DNA from: Candidatus Binataceae bacterium
Lineage (GTDB): Bacteria > Desulfobacterota > Binatia > Binatales > Binataceae
Assembly: GCA_030038355.1 (NCBI GenBank)
Contig: JASHPB010000292.1
Coordinates: 1 to 52,962, forward strand
Length of the DNA: 52,962 nt
Reading direction: 5' to 3'
In this document: positions 8,134-17,520 of the stretch, piece after piece
Numbering within the stretch: the first letter of the stretch is position 1
Layout: each line of letters starts with the position of its first letter
The notes under the pieces: generated by a model
Databases searched by the model: none
The model's input: the letters and a program-made list of their open reading frames with translations, nothing else
What the model was told of the DNA's origin: nothing
Position numbers and translations under genes: made by a program

Positions 8134-8991
8134 TTATTTTGGCGAGTCGCGATAGCGCGACTGCCGCTCTGCCTCGATCAGGTCGGCGTCCTCACGCGCC
8201 GGCCGCTCCGGCATCCAGCCCTTGGTGTAATCGCGCGTCTCCCATGTCCGGTCGTTTGGATCCCAGACGAAAGGCAGCTCGACGATCGTTCCGGGCTGAT
8301 CGATCGTATCGAACGCGCGCATCGCGTGGCGCACGATCTGCCGCTGCAACTCGGGTTGATCGGGCTTCCCAGTCTGATGGCCGAGCGGAAAATTGAGAAA
8401 CACCGCGCGCGGCGGATTCACAGCCCGCGTGATATCGATCGCAGAAGTCATGCAGAGCGTCGGAATTCCAGCCGCTTCGACGACGCGAGCAATCAGTCCA
8501 ACGGACTGATGGCATACGGGTCAGGCAGGCACCAGGTAGAACGCATCGGCGTGTGCGGCTTGCAGTTCATCGACGATTCGCGGCGCGAGTTCATCACGAA
8601 CTTTGCGCGCCGAATAGATACCGCCCATGAAGCTCAACGCCGGATCGCATAGCGCTCCGATCGTTCGGTCGGCCTCTAACTCGCGCATCCGCTCGAGCGG
8701 AAACACGCAGTTCGGATCGCGCTGAGCGTCGGCCGTAGGGTAGCCGAAGTGCCAGACGTTGAGATCCTCGCGGCGCGCGTCTTTTGGAATGCGGCGATAC
8801 GACGCGTCCTCACGATGGAAACGTGGCTGATCGCGATACATGACGCCGCCCGAACTGATGAGCGCGACGCTGCATTTCGCGATCGGCTTCTTGAGCGGCG
8901 TGAGCGGCGGAGTGTCCTCGTTTACCACCCATCGATACGGAGTGAAGTCGCTGTAGAGTTCGCGTGTACGCGGAATGTATTCGACCGGCAT
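8134..8991 (-). CDS. Selenoprotein of the glycine/sarcosine/betaine reductase selenoprotein B (GrdB) family, Sec157
   Basis: Two apparently separate minus-strand frames, 8991-8524 and 8520-8134, are in the same register and are joined by a single TGA at 8523-8521. Reading it as selenocysteine gives a continuous 285-residue protein with the redox motif U-P-V-C (Sec157, Cys160), flanked by DAFYLVPA and HQSVGLIARVVEAAGIPTL. Family marks on both sides of the UGA are intact: SFMGGIYSARKVRDELAP before it, NPPRAVFLNFPLGHQTGKP after it. A SECIS-like hairpin follows the UGA, and tRNA-Sec is encoded at 52696. ATG 8991 has a GGAG eight bases upstream. The substrate is unknown: these short GrdB relatives occur outside glycine-reductase operons and no GrdA or GrdC is nearby. 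Confidence 0.9.
8492..8523 (-). promoter_or_regulatory. UGA (Sec) codon and SECIS-like hairpin
   Basis: On the minus strand, ten bases after the UGA (8523-8521) comes a perfect 8-bp stem, ATCAGTCC with GGACTGAT (8510-8503 and 8499-8492), closed by the three-base loop GTT. A small apical loop with a G near its start, about 20 bases from the UGA and inside the coding region, matches the layout of bacterial SECIS elements bound by SelB. Confidence 0.75.
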
Positions 8992-9000
8992 GGGGATGTC

Positions 9001-9488
9001 TCCGTGCTAGTTCCAGTGAACAACGAAGCGGCGGCGCGGTTCAAGCGCCGCTGCTCATGTGGTTTCAGGGGGGGGATACTCCGCCGCCTACTCGGCAGAG
9101 ACGTTGCCCATTGGCGGATTGGGGTAGTAGCACGCGTCCGAATTGCCGACGGGCGAGGTGAACGGCGCTTTGCAGGGCGAAGCGGGATCCGTTTCGCCGA
9201 GGTTTGGAAAGGCCTCCGTAGTCGGCGTCGGGCTGGGAGGCGAATCGCTAGTCTGGAAGCCGTTTCCAAGCTCTATGCCGAAGCCAAAGCATCCGCCGTT
9301 CGGACAGTCCATCCTTGGTGCGGAACTTTAGATGCCGTTGGTTGTGCTGCATTCGTTCGTTCGGTTTTCTCCGCGCCTGTAAGCCGACCGGGCTGACCGC
9401 GTTCGACGCGCTGCGTGGGCTCGTGCTATCAGTCCGATGGTCAATCTGTGTCAATGCGTCGGTAAACGAGCTATCGCGACAGGGAAAG
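9001..9488. other. Gap between selenoprotein gene and LLM gene
   Basis: No gene could be assigned with confidence. The stretch includes GGGGGG homopolymers (about 9067) and a minus-strand proline/glycine-rich frame at 9088-9312, listed separately. No promoter or RNA was recognised. Confidence 0.4.
9088..9312 (-). CDS. Possible small Pro/Gly/Cys-rich hypothetical protein
   Basis: A 74-residue frame begins MDCPNGGCFGFGIELGNG and has a threonine/proline-rich middle (SDSPPSPTPTTEAFPN) and four cysteines. It has no signal peptide, no recognised domain and only a poorly spaced AAGG before the ATG. The composition is less random than its antisense frames, so it may be a real small gene or the remnant of a surface protein. 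I do not recognise it. Confidence 0.2.
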   Translation of the reverse strand: MDCPNGGCFGFGIELGNGFQTSDSPPSPTPTTEAFPNLGETDPASPCKAPFTSPVGNSDACYYPNPPMGNVSAE

Positions 9489-10499
9489 TTATTGACGCAG
9501 ATTTGGCATCACTTCGAGCGTGAAACGCTCTAACGATCTACGGGCCAGCGCGGGGTTGAGGCCCGGGAGTTGCGTGGCGATGTTCAACTCGGTCATCTGC
9601 GTCGAATCAATAATGCCGCGAAGCTTGGCCGTCACTTCGACCGCGTTGCCGAGCACGCTCGTCCGCCGCAGCCGATCAGGATCGGGCCGAATCAGCACCT
9701 TCGATTCATCGGTGCCAGACGCCGCGCTTAGCCATTTCGCATAGTGCGCCGCCTGGTACATCAGCGCATCGCGGGTGTCGCGCCAAGCATGCTCCTCGCT
9801 GTCGGCCACGTATACCACGCGGCTCGTGACGACGCTGAAGTTCGCCGGGTCCTTGCCTTCGGCTTTGAGAGCCTCGTGGTAGATGCCGATTTCTTTGCGC
9901 CCGCCGACACATGCGAACGACATATTGAGCTTCGCCGCGCGGCGGATTCCCGCTGGCGCGCCCGCTCCCCAGAGTAATTCGGGATGCGGCTTGCTCGCGG
10001 GGACGGGCAGCACGCGAACACCGCGGAGCTTGAAGTATTTGCCGTCGAAATCGAAGCGCTCGCCCGTCCAGGCGCGCTTCATGATGTCGATGGTCTCGAT
10101 GGTGCGCCCAAAGCGTTCTTCCCGTTTGATGCCGAAGCCCGCGAATTCCTCCGCCCGGTAGCCGAGTCCAATGCCCAGGCGAAGCCGTCCGTTGGAGATC
10201 ACGTCAACCACCGCCGCATCTTCGGCGAGCTTGACCGGATGATAGAATGGCGCGAGCAGCACGAAGGTGCCGAGCGTGACGCGCCGCGTGCGAGCCAGAA
10301 TCGCAGCCGCGGCCGGCATCAGCGCTGGCAGATATCCGTCGTCGGTGAAGTGATGCTCGGTAAGCCAGATGGAATCGAAGCCGGCGCGATCGCAATACTC
10401 GGCCTGCATCACCATATCGCCGTAAAGATCGACGAATGAATCTGGCGATCCGGGAGGATTTCGGAAATCGAACTGATAGCCGAACTTGATTTTTCGCAT
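9489..10499 (-). CDS. LLM-class flavin/F420-dependent oxidoreductase
   Basis: A 336-residue bacterial-luciferase-fold TIM-barrel protein. Characteristic stretches are FDSIWLTEHHFTDDGYLP, the RVTLGTFVLLAPFYHPVKLAEDAAVVD block, and NGRLRLGIGLGYRAEEFAGFG, which together form the flavin or F420 pocket. Such enzymes oxidise alcohols, alkanes or aromatics, or act as F420-dependent dehydrogenases; the substrate cannot be read from sequence. ATG 10499 has GGAAGA just upstream. It lies 13 bases downstream of an SDR gene on the same strand, so the pair probably acts on one pathway. It is one of three LLM genes in the window, all clearly divergent from each other. Confidence 0.88.
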   Translation of the reverse strand: MRKIKFGYQFDFRNPPGSPDSFVDLYGDMVMQAEYCDRAGFDSIWLTEHHFTDDGYLPALMPAAAAILARTRRVTLGTFVLLAPFYHPVKLAEDAAVVDVISNGRLRLGIGLGYRAEEFAGFGIKREERFGRTIETIDIMKRAWTGERFDFDGKYFKLRGVRVLPVPASKPHPELLWGAGAPAGIRRAAKLNMSFACVGGRKEIGIYHEALKAEGKDPANFSVVTSRVVYVADSEEHAWRDTRDALMYQAAHYAKWLSAASGTDESKVLIRPDPDRLRRTSVLGNAVEVTAKLRGIIDSTQMTELNIATQLPGLNPALARRSLERFTLEVMPNLRQ

Positions 10500-10512
10500 C
10501 GATCTTCCGCGC

Positions 10513-11292
10513 TCAGCGTGCGCTCAGGCCGCCATCGACGATCAGCTCAGTCGCGGTGACATACGACGCGTCGTCGGAGAGCAGGAACGCCACCGCCTTG
10601 GCGATTTCCCAGGGCGTGCCCTGCCGCCGCATCGGGATTCGCGGTGCAACCTGCGCTTCACGATCGCCGATTTCGCGGCGCACCATCGTCGAGTTGATAA
10701 GCCCCGGGAGGATCGTATTCACGCGCACCTTGTAACGCGCACCGGTCATCGCCGCCGAGCGCGAGAGTCCGAGCAGCGCCGCCTTCGTCGCCTCGTACGC
10801 GACCATCGAGTTGCTGCGGAGAGCGGCGAGCGACGACACGTTGACGATCGCGCCACCGCCCGCCTTCTCCATCTCCGGCATCGCATGGCGGATCGCCAGG
10901 AAGTGGCTTCGCAGGTTGACCTGAAGCATCCGGTCAAACTGGTCGGTCGTCGTCTTCAGCACGTTGCCGCCGATTCCGATACCGACGTTATTGACCAGCA
11001 GATGCAGCGCGCCGAATGCCTTCACCGTCGCGTCGATTGCGCCGCGGATTTGCGCCTCATCGCTGACGTCAGCCGCCACGGCCTGCGCGCGCCCTTCTTC
11101 GGCGCGAATCGCGGCGACGGTTTCCTCGGCGAGCGCGAGCGATTTGTCGGCAACCATGACCCTCGCGCCTTCGCGCGCGCATACGATCGCGGTCGCGCGG
11201 CCATTGCCGATAGCTACCTTTTCGCCAGTGTTGGGCGGACCGTCAGCCCCGCCGCCCATGATCAATGCGACTTTGTTTTCGAGCCGACCCAT
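10513..11292 (-). CDS. Short-chain dehydrogenase/reductase (SDR)
   Basis: A 259-residue classical SDR with a Rossmann fold and NAD(P) as cofactor. The N-terminal GGGADGPPNT...GNGRATAI loop is longer than the usual GxxxGxG, as in an SDR subgroup with an extended glycine loop. NNVGIGIGG is the NNAG-type motif, INVSS supplies the catalytic serine, YEATK the catalytic Tyr and Lys, and the protein ends with VDGGLSAR. ATG 11292 has GGAGG about nine bases upstream. It is co-oriented and nearly contiguous with the LLM oxidoreductase gene, which suggests alcohol or ketone interconversion upstream or downstream of that enzyme. The substrate is unknown. Confidence 0.9.
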   Translation of the reverse strand: MGRLENKVALIMGGGADGPPNTGEKVAIGNGRATAIVCAREGARVMVADKSLALAEETVAAIRAEEGRAQAVAADVSDEAQIRGAIDATVKAFGALHLLVNNVGIGIGGNVLKTTTDQFDRMLQVNLRSHFLAIRHAMPEMEKAGGGAIVNVSSLAALRSNSMVAYEATKAALLGLSRSAAMTGARYKVRVNTILPGLINSTMVRREIGDREAQVAPRIPMRRQGTPWEIAKAVAFLLSDDASYVTATELIVDGGLSAR

Positions 11293-11380
11293 GATGCGCG
11301 CCTCCGGTGAAGTTCCAGCCGAGAGATAGCGTAATCAGGCGCCGCTTGCACGAGCCGAGCGACGAATCAAATCGCCTCGA

Positions 11381-11908
11381 CTACGCGCCCTCGCGGCTCG
11401 GGAACTTGGCGAGGTGCGGCTCGGGCGGAATGGTAAGGATGTCGCGCTGATAGATCTCGCCGAGATACTCGATCAGGTTGCGCATCGAAATGACTTTCAC
11501 AGGATGCCCCGCGTCGTCGACAATTGGGATATGACGGAAGCCCTCCAGCACCATTCGGTTGAGCGCGAACGCGACGTTTGCGTCGGCAGGTAGCGAGTAC
11601 GGATCGGGCGTCATGAAGGCGTCGACGGGCTGATGCTCGACGTCGATGTTGCTCGCAGCGATTTTCATTAGCACGTCTCGCTCGGTGAAGATTCCCGCGA
11701 GGCGGCCACCGCGCGTCAGCAGCACGCATGCGCGCCGCTCGGACTGCATCTTGTGAATTACGTCGGCGACCGTTGTCGAGGCATCGAGCATCAGCGGCGT
11801 CGGCGCGTCAACCTCAGAGAGATGGTCGTGGGCCAAGGCGGACTCGAGGTCCGGTCCGGGATGCTCCTCCTCCAACAAACGTTCGCGATCATCGTCGGCA
11901 TCAGGCAT
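11381..11908 (-). CDS. Two-CBS-domain protein
   Basis: A 175-residue soluble protein made of a CBS pair (roughly residues 35-165) after a short acidic N-terminus. Repeats are seen as ADVIHKMQSERRACVLLTRGGRLAGIFTERD (in two halves) and FMTPDPYSLPADANVAFAL...GFRHIPIVD. Such Bateman modules bind adenosyl nucleotides and usually act as regulatory subunits. ATG 11908 follows AGGAGG with seven bases of spacing, so the in-frame GTG at 11914 is not needed. It is divergent from the LLM gene at 12052. No catalytic domain is attached, so its partner is unknown. Confidence 0.9.
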   Translation of the reverse strand: MPDADDDRERLLEEEHPGPDLESALAHDHLSEVDAPTPLMLDASTTVADVIHKMQSERRACVLLTRGGRLAGIFTERDVLMKIAASNIDVEHQPVDAFMTPDPYSLPADANVAFALNRMVLEGFRHIPIVDDAGHPVKVISMRNLIEYLGEIYQRDILTIPPEPHLAKFPSREGA

Positions 11909-12051
11909 CGGCACACCTCCTGAATGAACTGCGACCGAGCCTATTGCGTTGACAAAGTTACGGCAAAGGTCCGATTGCCCGGATCAAATCTGGATTTGCT
12001 ATGATTGCAGGCCGCGACAGCTGTCGGGCCATCCGCACTAGGAGGTTCATC

Positions 12052-13296
12052 ATGGACGAACGACTTGGATTCGGCGTGTTCCTCGCGCCCCATCATCCGA
12101 CGGGTGAAAGCCCGACTTTGCAACTGCAGCGCGATCTGCAGCTCTCAACTCTCCTCGATGATCTCGGCTACGACGAGCTCTGGGTCGGCGAGCATCATTC
12201 TGGAGGCTGGGAAACGATCGCGTCGCCCGAGATGTTCCTTTCCGCCGCCGCGATGGTCACACATCGGATCAAGCTTGGCACCGGCGTGGTCTCGATTCCG
12301 TATCATCATCCGTTCACCGTGGCGCAGCGGATCGTGATGCTCGATCACTTAAGCCGCGGCCGCGCCATGCTGGGCGTCGGCCCCGGCGCGCTGCCCTCCG
12401 ATGCCTTCATGCTCGGCATCGATCCGATGACGCAGCGCGATCAAATGGACGAAGGCCTGGGCGTGATAATCCGGTTGCTCACCGAGCGCGAGCCGATCAC
12501 TGTCGACGGATCGTGGTACCGGCTTCGCAACGCGGCATTGCATTTGCGCCCGATTCAGCGCGAGCTGCCGATAGGAGTGGCGTCGATGATCTCGCCGGCG
12601 GGAATGAAGTGCGCGGGCAAGTATGGCGTCGGCGTGCTCTCCGTCGGCTCATACCTGCCCGAAGGGCTCAGCGCTCTCAAGACGCAGTGGGAGTTCGCCG
12701 AGTCTTCTGCCACGGAGCACGGCCAGCGTGTCGATCGCGCCAACTGGCGAATCGTGATGCCGTTTCACATTTCCGATTCCAAAGAACAAGCGATGCGCGA
12801 AGTCGCCGAGGGTCTGAAGCGCTGGAACAACGAATACGTGGTCGGCATTCTCGGCCGTCCCGACGGCAAGGTCTTCGAGGACGGTTACGAGGCCGCGCGC
12901 TTCATGAATGAAATGGGCGGCGGCATCTTCGGCACACCGGAGGACGCGATCGAGAAGCTCGCGAAGCTCAAGGAACTTTCCGGCGGCTTCGGCACGGTGC
13001 TCTGCTTCGCGCACGATTGGGCGCCGCGCGAAAAGATGTGGCGGAGCTACGAGTTGCTCGCGCGTCACGTTATCCCGGCCTGCCAGGGCCAGCTCGTCTC
13101 GATCGATGAGAGCGCCGCGCGCGTGTCGGCCAAGAAGACGGAGCTGATGGGTGCGGCGGCAGGCGCGGTCATGAAGGCGATAAGCTCCGATCAGAAAGCG
13201 GTCGAGGCGTTCGCGAAGAGCGCTGAGATGGGTGCGTTCAGCCTGGCGCCGGCGCAGAAGGCGGCGGCCGAAAGCGCGTCGCGTTCGGGCAAATAG
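12052..13296 (+). CDS. LLM-class flavin-dependent oxidoreductase (monooxygenase-like)
   Basis: A 414-residue luciferase-fold protein. GVFLAPHHPTGESP starts the barrel, LGYDELWVGEHHSGGWE carries the EHH motif, and IKLGTGVVSIPYHHPFTVAQRIVMLDHLSRGRAMLGVGPGALP (seen as overlapping family blocks) is the core of the flavin monooxygenases related to limonene monooxygenase and alkanal monooxygenase. ATG 12052 follows AGGAGG at 12041-12046; the open frame from 12001 lacks such a site. The C-terminal 60 residues are Ala/Lys-rich and helical. It needs a separate flavin reductase, and none is adjacent. A VOC-family gene follows 87 bases downstream on the same strand. Confidence 0.88.
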   Translation: MDERLGFGVFLAPHHPTGESPTLQLQRDLQLSTLLDDLGYDELWVGEHHSGGWETIASPEMFLSAAAMVTHRIKLGTGVVSIPYHHPFTVAQRIVMLDHLSRGRAMLGVGPGALPSDAFMLGIDPMTQRDQMDEGLGVIIRLLTEREPITVDGSWYRLRNAALHLRPIQRELPIGVASMISPAGMKCAGKYGVGVLSVGSYLPEGLSALKTQWEFAESSATEHGQRVDRANWRIVMPFHISDSKEQAMREVAEGLKRWNNEYVVGILGRPDGKVFEDGYEAARFMNEMGGGIFGTPEDAIEKLAKLKELSGGFGTVLCFAHDWAPREKMWRSYELLARHVIPACQGQLVSIDESAARVSAKKTELMGAAAGAVMKAISSDQKAVEAFAKSAEMGAFSLAPAQKAAAESASRSGK

Positions 13297-13383
13297 TGCT
13301 TACCGGATACCAGTCGCCATCCCGCGCCGATCAAGCCCGGGCTCGCGGCCTTTTACTTCATCGACCAAAAGGAGGCTGCTCCG

Positions 13384-13743
13384 ATGCTGGACCATGCTGG
13401 CATCCCTGTAACCGACCTCGCAAAGAGCAAGCAGTTCTTCGCCGCCGCGCTGGCGCCGCTCGGCTACAAGGTCTTGTACGATTTGCCGCGAGCGACCGGG
13501 ATGGGCACCGGAAAACGTTCGACTTTCTGGATCGGCCAAGGTGTTATCGGCGGGCCGATCCACGTCGCATTTGCGGCGCGTGATCACGCGACCGTCGATG
13601 CGTTCTACCGTGCGGCGATCGCGGCAGGCGGGCGTGACAACGGCAAGCCAGGCCTTCGCGCGCAATACCACCCCGACTATTACGCGGCGTTCGTGTTCGA
13701 CCCCGACGGCAACAACATCGAGGTGGTTTACCGTACGGATTAA
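13384..13743 (+). CDS. VOC-family (glyoxalase/bleomycin-resistance fold) protein
   Basis: A 119-residue single-domain vicinal-oxygen-chelate protein. It starts MLDHAGIPVTDLAKSKQFF, with a metal-ligand histidine at position 4, and ends with YYAAFVFDPDGNNIEVVYR, where the glutamate is a typical metal ligand. A strong AAAGGAGG lies upstream of ATG 13384. It follows the LLM monooxygenase on the same strand. VOC proteins include glyoxalases, dioxygenases and fosfomycin- or bleomycin-binding proteins; nothing here distinguishes among them. Confidence 0.88.
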   Translation: MLDHAGIPVTDLAKSKQFFAAALAPLGYKVLYDLPRATGMGTGKRSTFWIGQGVIGGPIHVAFAARDHATVDAFYRAAIAAGGRDNGKPGLRAQYHPDYYAAFVFDPDGNNIEVVYRTD

Positions 13744-13842
13744 CGAGCGAGGTTAGCGCCACTTTAAATATGAGGACTACTCTCGACAGCGACGAAGAAG
13801 TGCCGCAGGTAGCGAAAGCGGCGCGCCGCAAAACAGCCGCCG

Positions 13843-14829
13843 TCAGCGGCGGACGCGCTCGCGCTCGCTGCCGATATAGGTGAGCAAATCGCGCGCCATC
13901 TCATCCGCGGTCTGCACCAGTGACAGGTCGAGCGGCTTCATCAGCATCTGCATCATGATGCGATCGCCGGCCTCTTCGTCGCGCGGCTCGATACCGCAGA
14001 AAAAATAGCCCATCCGCTCCAGCTCGAGGCAGACCTCGATCGCGCCCGGAGTGTTGGCGTGAACCTCGGCGAACACTACCTCCGACTTGCTCTGCAGCTC
14101 AGCTGCGGCTTTGTGCAACCGCGCTATCGTGTCGGCACCCGCGCGGCGAATCGTCATCTCGCCGCGAGCGTCGTCTGGATCGTGCGCGACTACGAACTCG
14201 CCTGAGCCGGCGAGCGTCACGGATTCACTGAACTTCACCTCGCGCCCCAGAGTGCCAAAGATACTCTCCGCAATTGGCCGGTGATGCTCCGGGCAATAGA
14301 CCGGCGCTGGCCCCGGATGCTGCAAATACTTGAAGTAGGTCACAAGACTCACGCGTTGCGGAAAATTCGCCAGGCGATGCACCGACGCCGGCGCCGAACC
14401 AAGCTCGAAGCCAGTAGGCACAGCGCTGAACCGCTCTTCCATCTTCTGGCTGAAAACGTGATGCGTGACGGCGTTGCCGAATACTCCCGTGAGCGCGATC
14501 CGCGCGGCTTCCGCCTCGAGCAGTGTGCGCATTTTGTCGAGGACATGATGATGCTGATGCTCGGGGAGTACCATCGCCTCGCCGGTTTCAGCGAAGCGGC
14601 CGAGGTCGGGACGCTCGAGCGCGTAGTGGCCGACGACGCCCGCCTCTTCGTGAATCGCGACCACGGATACGCGCTCGCCGGTTTCGTTCATCGCGATGAG
14701 CGCCTTCGGATCATAAACCTCCTGGTGGAGGTAGGTAGGGCCGTTAACGCGCTCAGTTATTTTGGGAATCGCCTCGGCATCCTGGGGCGTGAGGCGTCTG
14801 ACAGTGTAAGCGCTTTCGGAGATATCCAT
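13843..14829 (-). CDS. GNAT-family N-acetyltransferase-like protein
   Basis: A 328-residue protein. The N-terminal 160 residues have the GNAT pattern: YTVRRLTPQDAEAIPKI, a VVGHYALERPD strand, then VLPEHQHHHVLDKMRTLLEAEA in the acetyl-CoA-binding position. A second, less typical half contains REVKFSESVTLAGSGEFVVA and VVFAEVHANTPGAIEVCLELERMGYFFCGIEP, resembling a second GNAT-like repeat, so this may be a tandem GNAT. No Shine-Dalgarno stands out before ATG 14829. The substrate is unknown. It is isolated between the VOC gene and a decayed surface-protein gene. Confidence 0.75.
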   Translation of the reverse strand: MDISESAYTVRRLTPQDAEAIPKITERVNGPTYLHQEVYDPKALIAMNETGERVSVVAIHEEAGVVGHYALERPDLGRFAETGEAMVLPEHQHHHVLDKMRTLLEAEAARIALTGVFGNAVTHHVFSQKMEERFSAVPTGFELGSAPASVHRLANFPQRVSLVTYFKYLQHPGPAPVYCPEHHRPIAESIFGTLGREVKFSESVTLAGSGEFVVAHDPDDARGEMTIRRAGADTIARLHKAAAELQSKSEVVFAEVHANTPGAIEVCLELERMGYFFCGIEPRDEEAGDRIMMQMLMKPLDLSLVQTADEMARDLLTYIGSERERVRR

Positions 14830-15000
14830 TTTCGCGCTGGAAGTTTTCCAGCGGCGTCAATCGATTGCAAGCGCATCGCCCAAGCACGCGCTGCCAACAT
14901 CCTTGCCATCTATTGCAACGGGTCGCGTCGAATTTCGGTAAACCTGTGCACGGCTTTGCGCACATGGCGGGGGCTTGCACGCATACCGGCCAGCGCCCGA

Positions 15001-16366
15001 TCAACTCGTCCGGCTTAGATGGTCGATGACTCTAAAGCCGACACTGTAGAGCAGGTTGCCGCTGCCCTGATTGGTTGCTTGCACGAAAGTTGCGGTTCCG
15101 CGGACGGTCGCGTTCGGGGATCGCGGAAACGGCTGGATGGGCCTCTTCTGTTCAACGCTGGTCATGTCGCTGCTGAACGTTCCGCCGGGATCGCTGACAC
15201 CCGTGACGTTTCCAGGCAAGAAAACCACGGGACGGGAGATCAGATTCGGCAGGCTCGCTGCCGCCTTGCTGCAATCGATCGTGGGCGGTGGCGGCTGGAA
15301 CTGGTATGCGCCGAAGTCGCAGTTTCCGTTGACTCCGTCGGCCGAATCAGGTCGCCGTTCGCCGCGCTGATCGCAGGTCAGCTGGTCTGGCGTCGCCCCG
15401 CCCGTCGCGCAAGGGTCTGGTCCCGCGAAAGTGCACGATGCGGGCGGGACGCTCGCTGTCGCGATACTGTTCGGCTGGAGCGCGATGGTCTCAGGCGGAC
15501 CGCATCGTAGTGGCAGCCCGCGCGATCGAGCGCCTAATCAGCGGCGCTCACATCTTTGCGGCTTGAGCTCGCAGTGAATTCGGAGGCTGAGTCGTCGCTC
15601 AAGTTGTAGCCGGCGTCGGCGATCGCGCTGGTAGCAGTCGGCGCCTTCTGTCGATTGGTCCGCCGGGATCGAGTTCTTGACCGTCACCGAGCCTGCGGCC
15701 TGGGAGATAGCGCCGCCACCGAAGATCGCGCTGTTGCCGAAGAATGCGCTGTTGGTCACGGTGGGATAGCGTTTCTGGATATGCTCGCGATACCCCGCAC
15801 CACGAACATTCGATTGGTTTCCAGCGAATGGGCAGTTGGTGACAATCAACGTCGCTCCGATCGCGTCATTTGCTGATAGCGCCAGCGGCGAAGGTCGCGA
15901 CATGGCCGGTGAAAGTGATCTCCGACACGGCGAGCGAACCCTGGTTGGAAATCGCTCCGCCGCTCATCGAGAGTCCATTGAACAGAGTGAGGTTCCGCAA
16001 AATTCAAGGTCGTTCCCTGGTTCACCGCGAACAATCGATTCAGGTGGCGGCCGTGTATCGTGACGCGCGGCGCCGTCGCCGGTCCGATAATTGTGAGAGC
16101 GGCCGCGTTGATTGAGGGCAGCGCGCTGTCCGGCCCGATCGTGCCGCTCAGACCCGCGTTGAAGATGATCGGTAAGGGCCCCGTTTTTCCGCTTGCATTG
16201 CAGTCCGCGCCGGCTCGGGCAACTCACCGTCTGCGATTAGCAGCGCGTCGCGAAAGGTGCACATCCCGCTCTGGCTCGGGTGTGGTGACCGTGATCGTGG
16301 TCTCGGCGAGCGCGGCCCGGCTGACAAATGTGGCGACCATTGAAAGCGAAATGCTGCGCACACGCA
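15001..16366 (-). pseudogene. Decayed CSLREA / parallel beta-helix surface protein
   Basis: Minus-strand frames spell out a broken exported beta-helix protein: a signal-peptide-like start (SISLSMVATFVSRAALAETT, about 16360-16300), the CSLREA-type motif SGMCTFRDALLIADGE in another frame (about 16270-16225), beta-helix repeats (TVTNSAFFGNSAIFGGG, about 15760-15710), then CDFGAYQFQPPPPTIDC (about 15325-15275) and a C-terminal domain ending at 15001. The typical Asn-Ser-x-Phe-x-Gly-Asn pattern identifies the repeats. Several frameshifts and an in-frame deletion make it non-functional. Such proteins are usually large cell-surface or secreted proteins of unknown role. Confidence 0.65.
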
Positions 16367-16599
16367 CTACCACAGGACGCGCGGCTCAAGTTCCCGACGC
16401 ATGAGGCTCCTCCCTCAGGACGTTGGCGGTCTTGCTCTCGCTGCCCGAAAGCAAGAGTACGGGCAACCTGCCCACCACATCAGACCAAACAATATGCCTA
16501 GGATTAGTTCTCGCCCACTAGATCGCAACCTTGAGCTCAAGCCCATGGTTGCATGCGATCGCGCTGGATGAGATCGTCGGAAGAAAATGGTGGCAGAAA

Positions 16600-17475
16600 A
16601 TGGCTGAATCATCTGCATATGTTCCCCCGAAAGTATGGACCTGGAACAAAGCGAGCGGCGGCAGATTCGCAAGCATCAACCGCCCAATCGCAGGACCGAC
16701 GCACGACAAGGAGCTTCCGATCGGGCGCCATCCGCTGCAGCTTTACTCGCTCGGCACGCCCAACGGCGTGAAGATCACGATTCTGCTTGAGGAGCTATTA
16801 GCGCTTGGCCATAAGGACGCCGAGTACGATGCGTGGCTGATCAACATCGGTGCTGGCGATCAGTTCGGCGGCGGTTTCGTCGCGGTGAACCCGAACTCAA
16901 AAATCCCAGCGCTGGTCGACCGAAGTGGCCCGTCGCCAATCAGGATCTTCGAGTCCGGAGCGATCCTGTTGTATCTTGCGGAGAAATTTGGCGCGTTCAT
17001 ACCAAAGGAGGTCGGCGCACGTGCCGAATGTCTGTCGTGGCTATTCTGGCAAGTGGGGAGCGCGCCTTATCTTGGCGGCGGGTTCGGCCACTTTTACGCC
17101 TACGCGCCGGAGAAGATCGAATACGCGATCGATCGATTTACGATGGAGACGAAACGGCAGCTTGACGTGCTCGATCGCCGCCTTGCGAAGACTGAGTACA
17201 TCGCCGGCAGCAACTACACGATTGCCGATGTGGCTATCTTCCCGTGGTATGGATGGCTTGTGAAAGGCTGGCTGTACGGAGCCGGCGAGTTTATCGGCGC
17301 GGTAGATTACAAGAACGTCCTGCGATGGGCTGATGCGCTGCTCGAGCGCGCGGCTGTGAAGCGCGGCAGCATGGTCAACCGCACTTACGGCAATCCATCG
17401 AGTCAGTTGCACGAGCGCCACGACGCCAGCGACTTCGATACCAAAACTCAGGACAAGGTCGCGCCCGCCAACTGA
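16600..17475 (+). CDS. yghU: YghU-type glutathione S-transferase / disulfide-bond oxidoreductase
   Basis: A 291-residue GST-fold protein closely matching the YghU (nu-class GST) family along its whole length. It has PPKVWTWNKASGGRFASINR, the LPIGRHPLQLYSLGTPNGVK segment that opens the thioredoxin fold, NPNSKIPAL (cis-Pro), FESGAILLYLAEKFG, GGGFGHFYAYAPEKIEYAI and a C-terminal QLHERHDASDF tail. YghU binds two glutathione molecules and has disulfide reductase and peroxidase activity. ATG 16600 matches the family start; the upstream frame is not homologous. It is convergent with the TauD gene, with about 45 bases between the stops. Confidence 0.92.
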   Translation: MAESSAYVPPKVWTWNKASGGRFASINRPIAGPTHDKELPIGRHPLQLYSLGTPNGVKITILLEELLALGHKDAEYDAWLINIGAGDQFGGGFVAVNPNSKIPALVDRSGPSPIRIFESGAILLYLAEKFGAFIPKEVGARAECLSWLFWQVGSAPYLGGGFGHFYAYAPEKIEYAIDRFTMETKRQLDVLDRRLAKTEYIAGSNYTIADVAIFPWYGWLVKGWLYGAGEFIGAVDYKNVLRWADALLERAAVKRGSMVNRTYGNPSSQLHERHDASDFDTKTQDKVAPAN

Positions 17476-17520
17476 ACTTGGCCCGACCTATGTGAGCTGA
17501 GCGCCGTCCCGGATTTCAGT

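Noticed and set aside
8134-8520. A separate short gene downstream of the 8521 stop
   Set aside because: The frame is in register with the upstream ORF, and the family motif crosses the TGA, so it is the C-terminal part of one selenoprotein.
10513-11292. SDR with a broken cofactor loop
   Set aside because: The longer glycine loop fits a known SDR subgroup, and the catalytic Ser, Tyr and Lys are all in place.
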